Source of the DNA: Chromobacterium sphagni
GTDB taxonomy: Bacteria > Pseudomonadota > Gammaproteobacteria > Burkholderiales > Chromobacteriaceae
DNA length: 64,000 bases
Assembly (NCBI RefSeq): GCF_001855555.1
Contig: NZ_MKCT01000001.1
Location: forward strand, 1,178,001-1,242,000
Direction: 5' to 3'
The number at the start of each line of letters is the position of its first letter. Within the stretch, counting starts at the first letter, position 1. This document shows, one piece after another, positions 56,184 to 63,538 of this stretch. The notes under the pieces are model-generated. The model ran no database searches. It was given only the letters and a program-made list of their open reading frames with translations, and was not told where the DNA came from. A program made the translations under genes and the position numbers.

Positions 56184-57242
56184 TTATTTGATGCCGTTGT
56201 TGGTCATCTGGCTCAGTAGCTCGCGGGCCACTTCTTCAGCTGCCTTTTTCAAAGCGTTGGTTTGCGCCTCTTCTTCGGTGGGGCCGAGACCGGCGGCCTG
56301 GATCGGACCGACTTCGGCCTTGGTTTCCGGGATGGCGTCGCTGGCATCCAGCAGTTTGCCGGTTGCGGCGACCGATACCCGGAACATGCCGGTGGCCGGA
56401 TCGGTGTCGGCCAGGCGCACGTCCAGCGTGCCGTAGGCGATGTAGGGCACCTTGGCGTTCTGCAGGCCGGCGGCGACGTCGCGCTCGGTCTTGGGCTGCA
56501 GGTCATTGCCGGACTTGAAGTCGGCTTCGACGTTCTTGATCTTCAGCAGGCCCTTGCTGTACGGCTCCAGATAGGCGGCGTCCACCACCTTGAAGCCGGC
56601 GCCGGCGAATACGCCGTTGAACACGCTTTTCAGGTAGTTGCTGGGGAAGATGGCGTAGGTCTTCTTGGTGGCTTTGCGGGTGGTGCTGCCGCCGGTTTCG
56701 GCGGATTCGCGGTATTGCGCGCCGCCGCGGCCTGCCTTGCCCTGGGCTTTCACTTCCACCGACTGGTATTCGCGATCATCGAAACGCTGCGAGGAGTCTG
56801 TCTGGCGCGAGACGAAGATGAAGGTCAGCTTGGATTTCTGGCCGTTGTTGGCTTGGGCGACTCCCGACGACGCCTTCACCGCGTTATTCAGTTGCGAGAC
56901 ATTGAGGGTGGCGCGGATGGTGACGGTGTACTGGCCCATGTCCGGACGGTCTTCTTCATTCAGGATGGTGCTGTCCAGGATGTAGCGGTCCGGGTCGGCC
57001 TTCACTTTCTCGCGGATGGCGTCCAGGTTTTGCGACTGGGCATCGCCGGCTTCGGCGTAGTACTTATCGATGGCTTTCAACTGGGCCTGCAGCAGCGCTT
57101 GCGCCCGCACTTCGGGGGTGACTTTCCGGCCGAACAGCGAGGATTCGTATTTGACGGTAGCTTGGCCTTTCGCAGTGGCGGTGGCGGCTAGCGCCTGCCC
57201 GCCGCACAGCAGCATGAGGGCGATGAGAAGGAAGCGGATCAT
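56184..57242 (-). CDS. Exported protein with weak FlgT-like N-terminal domain
   Basis: A 352-residue protein with signal peptide (MIRFLLIALMLLCGGQALAA). Residues about 22-120 (GQATVKY...EVRAQALLQAQLKAIDKYYAEAG...YTVTIRATLNVSQL) have the domain arrangement of the N-terminal FlgT/LPP20-type proteins, though the resemblance is weak. The rest is beta-rich, with KSKLTFIFVSRQTDSSQ, VPYIAYGTLDVRLADTDP and a C-terminal helix (EEEAQTNALKKAAEEVARELL). The start overlaps the stop of the upstream gene (ATGA). Function unknown. Confidence 0.68.
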   Translation of the reverse strand: MIRFLLIALMLLCGGQALAATATAKGQATVKYESSLFGRKVTPEVRAQALLQAQLKAIDKYYAEAGDAQSQNLDAIREKVKADPDRYILDSTILNEEDRPDMGQYTVTIRATLNVSQLNNAVKASSGVAQANNGQKSKLTFIFVSRQTDSSQRFDDREYQSVEVKAQGKAGRGGAQYRESAETGGSTTRKATKKTYAIFPSNYLKSVFNGVFAGAGFKVVDAAYLEPYSKGLLKIKNVEADFKSGNDLQPKTERDVAAGLQNAKVPYIAYGTLDVRLADTDPATGMFRVSVAATGKLLDASDAIPETKAEVGPIQAAGLGPTEEEAQTNALKKAAEEVARELLSQMTNNGIK

Positions 57243-58405
57243 TGACAGGCTTTCAATAATTGTTGAGTGGTGGTGATCTGTTTGTCGATGTCGGGGGCGT
57301 TGGTCGCGGACTTCAGCCAGTCGCTGCGATTGCCCGCCAGATTGTCGGCCAGCTTGGCGAACAGGCCCTTGATCGCGTCGTGATAGGCCGGATAGTCGTC
57401 GATATTGTCCTGGCTGGCTGGAACCAGCTTGACTTCGCCGTTCTTGAAGTCGGCGTCGAGATAGCTTTTGCCGGAAACCGGCTCCTGGATGTTGACGTGG
57501 GCATAGGCACCGTAGATGTAGCTGCTGCCCGCGCTGGCCTCGCCGCTCTTGATGCGGCGGAATTTCGGAATGTCGAGGGCGATGCTGTAATCGGCTTCGG
57601 GCAGCTTGAGCATGAAGACTTCGCCGTCGGAGATGCGCATGGACATGACATTGCCGATGGCATAGCCCTTGCTGTACGGCAGCAGCGGCACGCCAGTCTT
57701 GCTGGACAGGTTTTCCGCGAACAGATCGGCGGCCCAGGCCTCGGCTGTGCCCGGAATCCGGGTCAACTCGGCCGGCAGTGCCTTGCGCGCCTCGTCACCG
57801 ATGTTCACCTTGGCAACTTGCAGAAAACGCGGCACATGTTCCGGAATGCTGGCGTCGCGCATGATGTCAGCGAAACGCTGGATGATGCCCGGCTTGCCCT
57901 GGTCGCCGTAGTACAGCGAGGCAAAGCGCTGCTGCATCTCCTGCGGGCTGGGGTCATGGTCGACCAAGTCCAGATAGGTGAAGCTGAATGGATAGGCGCG
58001 CAGCACGGTCATGTTCTTGAAGTCGAAGAACATCGCCTGGGCTCGGACCTGGGTCATTAGCTTGGCTACGCCGTCGAAGCGTTCTTTGGATACGGTTTCA
58101 CCGGTGATCAGCAGGGTGGCTACCACCGCCTGATCCTGTCCTTTCAGCGTGGTCAGCCCGTTCCGGTTCAATTCGAAATGCTGCGGTTTGTCCTGCGCTA
58201 GCTTGGCCGCCAACTGCTGATTGAGCGGCTTGCCTTGCGTCGCCAATGTTTTTTCCAGCAACAGGCTGTATGGGAAGCGGGCCGGGATGGATTTGCTGTC
58301 GCCGGAATAGGATAGCCCGGCGAAAGTGACCGTAGCGGCATCGCCGAGAACCGGCGCCAGCAGCAGACAGGCCGTCAACAATAGAGAGCGGAGTGAGGTG
58401 TGCAC
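57239..58405 (-). CDS. Exported protein of unknown function, first gene of the operon
   Basis: The probable start is GTG 58405, which puts a signal peptide (HTSLRSLLLTACLLLAPVLG, cleaved near GDAATV) at the N-terminus; ATGs further upstream at 58459 and 58474 would add an unrelated basic stretch. The 388-residue product has no recognised domain. Notable segments are SKERFDGVAKLMTQVRAQAMFFDFKNM, FLQVAKVNIGDEARKALPAEL and KLPEADYSIALDIPKFRRI. It begins about 75 nt downstream of a good promoter and is coupled to the next gene. Confidence 0.68.
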   Translation of the reverse strand: MHTSLRSLLLTACLLLAPVLGDAATVTFAGLSYSGDSKSIPARFPYSLLLEKTLATQGKPLNQQLAAKLAQDKPQHFELNRNGLTTLKGQDQAVVATLLITGETVSKERFDGVAKLMTQVRAQAMFFDFKNMTVLRAYPFSFTYLDLVDHDPSPQEMQQRFASLYYGDQGKPGIIQRFADIMRDASIPEHVPRFLQVAKVNIGDEARKALPAELTRIPGTAEAWAADLFAENLSSKTGVPLLPYSKGYAIGNVMSMRISDGEVFMLKLPEADYSIALDIPKFRRIKSGEASAGSSYIYGAYAHVNIQEPVSGKSYLDADFKNGEVKLVPASQDNIDDYPAYHDAIKGLFAKLADNLAGNRSDWLKSATNAPDIDKQITTTQQLLKACQ

Positions 58406-58483
58406 AGAGAGGTGTTTCCTTGGGTTTGATCGCGGCAGGCGGGGCCTGACCGCGCGCATGGCCAATACATTCAATATGTTGAG

Positions 58484-58511
58484 ATTATACTATTAGGATA
58501 GAATTTTTGAA
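58484..58511 (-). promoter_or_regulatory. Promoter of the four-gene exported-protein operon
   Basis: On the minus strand TTCAAA (58511-58506) and a perfect TATAAT (58489-58484) are separated by 16 nt, in a strongly AT-rich island (about 58470-58545) within GC-rich sequence. Confidence 0.65.
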
Positions 58512-58589
58512 TATTGTAAATATTTTGAAACTAGTATTGTCATGAACTGGGGCAAGGTGAAGGGATGTCAGCTGCGGGGAGGGGAGGGG

Positions 58590-58622
58590 AAATAAGAAAG
58601 CGGCTCCACTGTGGGAGCCGCT
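58590..58622 (-). terminator. Terminator after the YfaZ-like gene
   Basis: Stem AGCGGCTCC (58599-58607) / GGAGCCGCT (58614-58622), loop ACTGTG; on the minus strand it is followed by TTTCTTATT. It ends the YfaZ-like transcript before the next operon promoter. Confidence 0.85.
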
Positions 58623-58648
58623 GTAGCGGGTACCGCCGCGAGGCGGAC

Positions 58649-59179
58649 CTAGAAGCTCAGGCCGGCGCCCAGATAGGCGCCGTCGGCCAGCCGGCGGCTG
58701 CGGCTGTCGTCCTGGCGGCGGATGTCGAAATAGCGGTAGCCGGCTTCCACGCTGACCGGGCCGAGCACATTCCAGCGCACGCCGGCGGAATAGTCGCTGA
58801 CGCGGTTGACGCTGCCGCTGGCGAAACTGTCGGGCGCGTAATAGGCCTGGCCGAACAGATTGATCTTGGGCGCGATCTCGAAATTGGCGCGGCCGCCCAC
58901 CAGCGCGGCGCTGGCGGAGCCGCTGTCAGGCGACAGCGCCATCAGCTTGCCGCCAGCGGCTACCGTCAGCGGCCCCAGCGGCAGCGCGAACTCCAGGCCG
59001 GCGCCGCCGGCGCCGCCCTTGTGGTCGTCATGCAGGTAGTCGAGGCTGATGCCCAGACCCAGGCCGTTGGGGGTGCGGGTGAATTGCTGGGTGCCGTTGC
59101 CGGCGCCGAAGATGTAATCGGCGGCATGGGCGCCGCCGGCCAGGCTGGTCAGCGCCAGCGCGAAAGCCAGATGTTTCAT
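58649..59179 (-). CDS. YfaZ-family outer-membrane protein
   Basis: A 176-residue protein with a signal peptide (HLAFALALTSLAGGAHA, cleaved before ADY) and alternating amphipathic strands typical of a small beta barrel: GLGLGISLDYLHDDH, GGAGLEFALPLGPLTVAAGGKLMA, GRANFEIAPKINLFGQAYYAP, VSDYSAGVRWNVLGPVSVEAGYRYFDIRRQ and a final aromatic residue (GLSF). The pattern and length fit the YfaZ family of enterobacteria and betaproteobacteria, function unknown. AGGA precedes the start; paired inverted repeats flank its promoter. Confidence 0.82.
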   Translation of the reverse strand: MKHLAFALALTSLAGGAHAADYIFGAGNGTQQFTRTPNGLGLGISLDYLHDDHKGGAGGAGLEFALPLGPLTVAAGGKLMALSPDSGSASAALVGGRANFEIAPKINLFGQAYYAPDSFASGSVNRVSDYSAGVRWNVLGPVSVEAGYRYFDIRRQDDSRSRRLADGAYLGAGLSF

Positions 59180-59226
59180 TGGTCACATTCCTGGAGTAGT
59201 TTAAGCAGCAACAGATAGTGACCAAT
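59178..59226. promoter_or_regulatory. Promoter and paired operator-like arms of the YfaZ-like gene
   Basis: On the minus strand TTGTTT and TATCTG (59217-59212) spaced 16 nt form a candidate promoter. ATTGGTCAC (59178-59186) and GTGACCAAT (59218-59226) are perfect 9-bp inverted repeats; one arm lies in the promoter spacer, the other overlaps the start codon. Confidence 0.5.
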
Positions 59227-59241
59227 TGCTAAAAAACAAGT

Positions 59242-59874
59242 TCAGCTCTCCAAATGTTGCTCCAGCGACAGCAGGCGGGTTTTCAGCGCCGCCACCTCGG
59301 CCTCCAGCGCGGCGACGCGGCCGGTGAGGCCGACGTCTATCATCTCGCAGGGCGCGGCGGCTTCCGCCAGCTGCGGCTCGCCGCACAGCAGGTGGCACCA
59401 GCGCGCCTCGCGTTCGCCGGGCTGGCGCTCCAGCTTCTGCACCAGCGGCGGGTATTTGTCGGCCAACGCCGCCAGCGCGGTTTCCACTTCGTCCACGCCG
59501 GAGAAGCCGTAGATGCGGCCGGAGCGGGTGCGGATCTCGGCGCCGGTCTGCGGGCCGCGCAGCATCAGCAAGGCCAATGCCGCCTGCCTGGCGCCGTCGA
59601 TATTCCACTCGTAGCTGAGGCGGTGCTCGTACTTGGCGACGCGGCTGCCGGCCGGCAGCCTCTCGCCCACCAGCCGTTTGGCGATCAGCGCGTCCAGCGC
59701 CGCGCTGATGTCGGCGTCGGACAGCTGCATCACCGGTTCGCGGCTGGTCAGCTGGTTGCAGGCGCTGGAGAGGCCGTTCAGCGTCATCGGATAGGCGTCG
59801 GGCGTCAGCGCCTGCTTCTCCACCAGCGCGCCCAGCACGCGCACTTCGATCGGGTCCAGTTGGTGCGTGTCCAT
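59242..59874 (-). CDS. YceH-family (DUF480) protein
   Basis: The 210-residue protein starts at ATG 59874 behind GGAGGATGT. It has the two winged-helix-like repeats of the YceH/UPF0502 family: LDPIEVRVLGALVEKQALTPDAYPMTLNGLSSACNQLTSREPVM at residues about 5-48 and ARQAALALLMLRGPQTGAEIRTRSGRIYGFSGVDEVETAL at about 95-134, then a C-terminal coiled coil (VAALEAEVAALKTRLLSLEQHLE). The fold suggests DNA binding but no role is established. Confidence 0.9.
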   Translation of the reverse strand: MDTHQLDPIEVRVLGALVEKQALTPDAYPMTLNGLSSACNQLTSREPVMQLSDADISAALDALIAKRLVGERLPAGSRVAKYEHRLSYEWNIDGARQAALALLMLRGPQTGAEIRTRSGRIYGFSGVDEVETALAALADKYPPLVQKLERQPGEREARWCHLLCGEPQLAEAAAPCEMIDVGLTGRVAALEAEVAALKTRLLSLEQHLES

Positions 59875-59938
59875 ACATCCTCCACTGCTAGATTCAATAC
59901 AGACATCATCGCACCAAACCCAGGCCCGGCCCAGCTTT

Positions 59939-61471
59939 TCAGCCCTGCTCGCGGCGCTCCAGCGCCTCCAGCTGGCGCAGGCGGCGGATCTCGCGCTTGC
60001 GGCCGTCGCGCTCCTCCTCATCCAGCGCGCGGTACAGCGACACCGCCATGCCTATCATGATCAGCATGAAGGGCAGCGCGCTGACGATCAGCACCGCCTG
60101 CAGGCCCTTCAGGCCGCCGCTCTGCAGCAGGATCAGCGCCACCGCGGCCAGCAGCACGCCCCAGATCAGCTTGACCTTGTGGCTGGGGTTGAGGCTGCCG
60201 CCGCTGGTGAACATGCCCAGCACGAAGGTGGCGGAGTCGGCCGAGGTGACGAAGAAGATGATCACCAGCGTCATCGCCAGCAAGGACAGCAGGCGGCCGC
60301 CGGGCAAGTGGTCGAACATCACGTAGAGCGCGGTGGAAACGTCGCTCTTCACCGCGCCGACCAGATCGGCGCCGGCGAACAGCTGCAGGTCCAGCGCGGT
60401 GCCGCCGAAGGCGGAGAACCAGACGAAGCTGGCCAGCGCAGGCACCAGGAGCACGCCGACGATGAACTCGCGTATGGTGCGACCGCGCGAGACGCGGGCG
60501 ATGAACATGCCGACAAACGGCGCCCAGGTCACCCACCAGGCCCAGTAGAACAGCGTCCAGTTGGCCATCCAGGTGCCCTGGCTGAACGGCGACATGCGCA
60601 GGCTGGTGCTGGTGAGGTTGCCCAGGTAGTCGCCCAGCGTGGTGGTGAAGGTGTCGAAGATGAAGCCGGTGGGTCCCAGCACCACCACCGCCAGGAACAG
60701 CAGGATGGCCAGCAGGATGTTGAGGTTGGACAGCCACTTGATGCCGCGCGACAGGCCGGTCAGCGAGGACAGCAGGAACAGCAGGGTGGCGATCGCCACG
60801 ATGGACACCGTCAGCAGCGTGGACGGCGCGATGCCGAACAGCATCTTCAACCCGCTCTCGATCTGCAGCGTGCCGAAGCCCAGCGTGGTGGCGACGCCGA
60901 ACACGGTGGCCAGCACCGCCAGCACGTCGATGGCGGTGCCGATCGGGCCATCGACCTTGTCGCCCAAGAGCGGGCGGAAGGCGGCGCTGATCAGGCCGGG
61001 CTGGCCACGGTTGAACTTGAAGTAGGCCAGCACCAGCGCGGTGAGGCTGTACACCGCCCACGGATGCAGGCCCCAGTGGAAGAAGGCGTGGCGCATCGCG
61101 GCGCGGGCGGCGTCAGCCGATTGCGGGGCGACGCCGCTGCTTGCCGGCGTGGCGAAGTGGGAGATCGGCTCGGCCACGCCCCAGAACACCAGGCCTATGC
61201 CCATGCCGGCGGAAAATAGCATGGAAAACCAGCTCAGCCGCGAGAATTCCGGCTCCTCGTCCTCCTTGCCCAGGCGGATGTGGCCGAAGCGGCCAAAGGC
61301 CAGATACAGCGCGAACACCAGGAAGCCGAACACCGACAGCAGATAGAACCAGCCGAAGCGGGAAATGGTGAAGCTCAGCCACTGGCCGGTGGCCGAGGCC
61401 ATCTGCTCCGGAGCCAGCACGCCCCAGAGCGCGAACAATACGGTGAATAACAGCGATAGTCGTAAAACCAT
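59939..61471 (-). CDS. BCCT-family betaine/choline/carnitine transporter
   Basis: A 510-residue polytopic permease with twelve hydrophobic helices. BCCT landmarks are SMLFSAGMGIGLVFWGVAEPISHF near residues 82-105, FFHWGLHPWAVYSLTALVLAYF near 130-151 and the aromatic substrate-site helix WTLFYWAWWVTWAPFVGMFIARVSRGRTIREF near 302-333. This WW/FYWAWW signature fits quaternary-ammonium substrates for osmoprotection, but the exact one cannot be told. ATG 61471 follows AAGGAGTCCTG. A nested palindrome lies just upstream. Confidence 0.93.
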   Translation of the reverse strand: MVLRLSLLFTVLFALWGVLAPEQMASATGQWLSFTISRFGWFYLLSVFGFLVFALYLAFGRFGHIRLGKEDEEPEFSRLSWFSMLFSAGMGIGLVFWGVAEPISHFATPASSGVAPQSADAARAAMRHAFFHWGLHPWAVYSLTALVLAYFKFNRGQPGLISAAFRPLLGDKVDGPIGTAIDVLAVLATVFGVATTLGFGTLQIESGLKMLFGIAPSTLLTVSIVAIATLLFLLSSLTGLSRGIKWLSNLNILLAILLFLAVVVLGPTGFIFDTFTTTLGDYLGNLTSTSLRMSPFSQGTWMANWTLFYWAWWVTWAPFVGMFIARVSRGRTIREFIVGVLLVPALASFVWFSAFGGTALDLQLFAGADLVGAVKSDVSTALYVMFDHLPGGRLLSLLAMTLVIIFFVTSADSATFVLGMFTSGGSLNPSHKVKLIWGVLLAAVALILLQSGGLKGLQAVLIVSALPFMLIMIGMAVSLYRALDEEERDGRKREIRRLRQLEALERREQG

Positions 61472-61874
61472 CAGGACTCCTTGGAGTGGCGGCGACGCCG
61501 GGCCTCGCGCGAGGCGCGTCGCCGTACGGGATGGGAAGATTGACGACTCGAAGGCGAGCGCCGCTGGCGGAGCCGGCAGGGGCCGGGGCATTCCGCGTTG
61601 CCCGGCGGTTCGGGCGGATAGCTGACGGAGTCAGCCTGTTTGCATTTCCGGATGTCGCGCGGTTCGCGAAAATGGCCGGAATTCAGGCTGCTTCCTGTTG
61701 AATAATTGAATAAAATCAATCAATTGTTTTTTAGATTAACATTATTAGCATTTTCTTGTAAACCTTTGCGGCGCAATTGGCGCTATCGCGGCGGCGCAGC
61801 GCGGGCGCTTGACAGCGCCCGGCGGCTTCTCCACCCTGTCGCGTTTCATTGCCAAGCCGCCGCGGGGAGCGCGC
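61472..61874. promoter_or_regulatory. BCCT transporter / tlyA divergent intergenic region
   Basis: About 400 nt without a supported gene. The left part is GC-rich with a nested inverted repeat (61491-61523) and a hairpin GCTGAC-GGA-GTCAGC (61621-61635). From about 61690 to 61765 it is strongly AT-rich, where the promoters of both genes probably lie. TTGAATAAAATCAA (61706-61719) is one base from the FNR consensus. Confidence 0.5.
61491..61523. repeat. Nested palindrome upstream of the BCCT transporter gene
   Basis: Outer arms GGCGACGC (61491-61498) and GCGTCGCC (61516-61523) enclose the perfect 12-bp palindrome CCTCGCGCGAGG (61503-61514). In the BCCT transcript this would fold about 10 nt upstream of the ribosome binding site. 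Confidence 0.55.
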
Positions 61875-62621
61875 ATGATCCGAATCGATATTTTGCTGGT
61901 GGAACAAGGGCTTGCCGCGTCGCGCACCGCCGCGCAGAACCTGATCGCCGCCGGCCGCGTCAGCCACCAGGGCGTGGTGGTGGCCAAGCCCAGCCAGAAG
62001 TTTCCGCCGCACGCGGAATTCGCGGTGGTGGCCGATGCGGCGGACCGCTATGTGTCGCGCGGCGGCCTGAAGATGCTGGGCGCGCTGAAAGCCGCCGGCC
62101 TGAGCGTCGATGGCTGGAGCGCGCTGGATGTCGGCCAGTCCACCGGCGGCTTCAGCGATTGCCTGCTGCAATCCGGCGCGCGCCGGGTGGTGGGGGTGGA
62201 TGTCGGCCACGACCAGTTGCACCAGCGCTTGCGCGACGACGCGCGGGTGCGCTATTTCGAGGGCGTCAACGCCCGCGCGCTGGACCACGCCGCGCTGCTG
62301 GCGGCCAATGATGGCGACGGCTTCGACCTGATGGTGTGCGACGTGTCCTTCATCTCGCTGAGCCTGGTGCTGCCGTCGGCGCTGCCGCTGCTCAAGCCGG
62401 GGGCGCGGCTGCTCAGCCTGGTCAAGCCGCAGTTCGAGGTGGGGCGGGAGGGATTGTCCAAGGGCGGCATCGTCCGCGACGCCAACCTCTATCCGCTGGT
62501 GCAGGACAAGATCAACCGGGTGCTGGCCGAGCAGAACATGCGGGTGCTGGCCTGGTTCGACAGCCCGATCAAGGGCGGCGACGGCAACCACGAGTTCTTC
62601 GTGCATGCCGTACGTCGCTGA
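61875..62621 (+). CDS. TlyA-family RNA methyltransferase (hemolysin-like)
   Basis: From ATG 61875, behind GGGGAG, the product has 248 residues. An N-terminal S4 RNA-binding domain (RIDILLVEQGLAASRTAAQNLIAAGRVSHQGVVV) is joined to an FtsJ-type methyltransferase: the YVSRGGLKMLGAL motif near residues 58-70, SAM-binding ALDVGQSTGGFSDCLLQSGA near 82-101, VCDVSFISLSLVLPSAL near 155-171 and LVKPQFEVGREGLSKGGIVRD near 187-207. TlyA of mycobacteria makes 2'-O-methylcytidine in both rRNAs; whether the target is the same here is not shown. Confidence 0.92.
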   Translation: MIRIDILLVEQGLAASRTAAQNLIAAGRVSHQGVVVAKPSQKFPPHAEFAVVADAADRYVSRGGLKMLGALKAAGLSVDGWSALDVGQSTGGFSDCLLQSGARRVVGVDVGHDQLHQRLRDDARVRYFEGVNARALDHAALLAANDGDGFDLMVCDVSFISLSLVLPSALPLLKPGARLLSLVKPQFEVGREGLSKGGIVRDANLYPLVQDKINRVLAEQNMRVLAWFDSPIKGGDGNHEFFVHAVRR

Positions 62622-62627
62622 GCGGGA

Positions 62628-63104
62628 TCACTCCACGCTGATGTCTTCATCTTCCTGGCTGCGCACGATCAGCAACGGGCAGTGGCTGCGGCGCAGCACG
62701 TCCTGGGCGAAGCTGCCCATGAACAGGTGGGCAAGGCCGCTGCGGCCGTGGGTGCCCAGCACGATCAGATCGGCCTGCTGCGCGCGGGCATAGCCTATCA
62801 GCAGGTCAGCCAAGTCGTGGCCGCCTTCCCAGCTTTTCTCCAGATGGCTGAGCACATTGACGAGGCCGGCGTTGCGCGCCAGTTGCTGCGCGCGCGCCAG
62901 CGCCTCCTGGCCCTGTTGCAGCGCCAGGTCGTAGCCGGGGTCGCCGGCGTAGACGCCCAGGCTGTCCACGACCAGATCGCGCAGGCTGGCGATGTGCACC
63001 AGCGTCAGCCGGGCGTCGCTGAACTTGGCCAGACGGATGGCCTCGTGCAAGGCTTTGTCGGAGTTGTTGCTGCCGTCTATCGCGGCGATGATGTGGCGGT
63101 ACAT
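62628..63104 (-). CDS. Universal stress protein (UspA family)
   Basis: From ATG 63104 (YRHIIAAIDGSNNSDKAL), with AAGGAG upstream, the protein has 158 residues. The UspA fold is clear: N-terminal strand and AIDGS, LTLVHIASLRD near 36-46, and the ATP-binding type motif GTHGRSGLAHLFMGSFAQDVLRRSHCPLLIV near residues 119-149 (G-2x-G-9x-G(S/T)). The intact motif suggests an ATP-binding Usp. It converges on the TlyA gene with 6 nt between stops. Confidence 0.93.
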   Translation of the reverse strand: MYRHIIAAIDGSNNSDKALHEAIRLAKFSDARLTLVHIASLRDLVVDSLGVYAGDPGYDLALQQGQEALARAQQLARNAGLVNVLSHLEKSWEGGHDLADLLIGYARAQQADLIVLGTHGRSGLAHLFMGSFAQDVLRRSHCPLLIVRSQEDEDISVE

Positions 63105-63538
63105 CTGCAGCTCCTTCGAGAAACACCAACTTGGTGGGATGCCTTCAGCATAACCCGGCTTGACTGGCGGCGTCTCGCCGGGAGTGAGCAGGAGTGTTGA
63201 TCCAGAGCAATCAAGCGAGTGTTGCCCTGCAGTTGGAGACGCATGCAATTGGATTGCCGTGTCGGCAGCCACCATATCCTCTTTGGCCTGTGCCGGCAAA
63301 ACAGCCTTGGGGCAGGGGCTTTAAGCCGCAGTTTTTTTGATCGGCGGCTTCCTGACGCAAGGCTGTTTTGTCGGGGTTTCTCGGGCCGCAGGGGGCGCCT
63401 GGGGTGGTCAGGGGGCTGGCGAGAAGTCCCCTGACCCGTTCGGCGGGCGGAACCGCCGTGGAAATCATCGTCCGCGCAGCGGACTCCATCGCCTTTGCAT
63501 TGGCGGCTCCAGACGGTTGCCAAACGCCATGCCTGCGA
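63105..63538. other. Intergenic region rich in inverted repeats
   Basis: These 434 nt between the Usp and glutamine-synthetase-like genes have no gene that I can support. They contain four inverted repeats in a row: a large nested one at 63293-63374, GGTCAGGGG (63406-63414) / CCCCTGACC (63428-63436), GTCCGC-GCA-GCGGAC (63470-63484), and GCCTG-CGAT-CAGGC (63531-63544), the last overlapping the stop of the right-hand gene. A structured small RNA or a degraded mobile element is possible. Confidence 0.45.
63293..63374. repeat. Nested inverted repeat, 13-bp outer and 7-bp inner arms
   Basis: CAAAACAGCCTTG (63297-63309) and CAAGGCTGTTTTG (63358-63370) are perfect complements, extendable outward by four more pairs including one G-U. 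Inside lies AAGCCGC (63323-63329) / GCGGCTT (63344-63350), whose loop carries a run of seven T. Confidence 0.6.

Noticed and set aside
61730-61755. Possible Fur box in the AT-rich region before tlyA
   Set aside because: The match to the 19-bp consensus is too poor and could arise by chance in AT-rich DNA.
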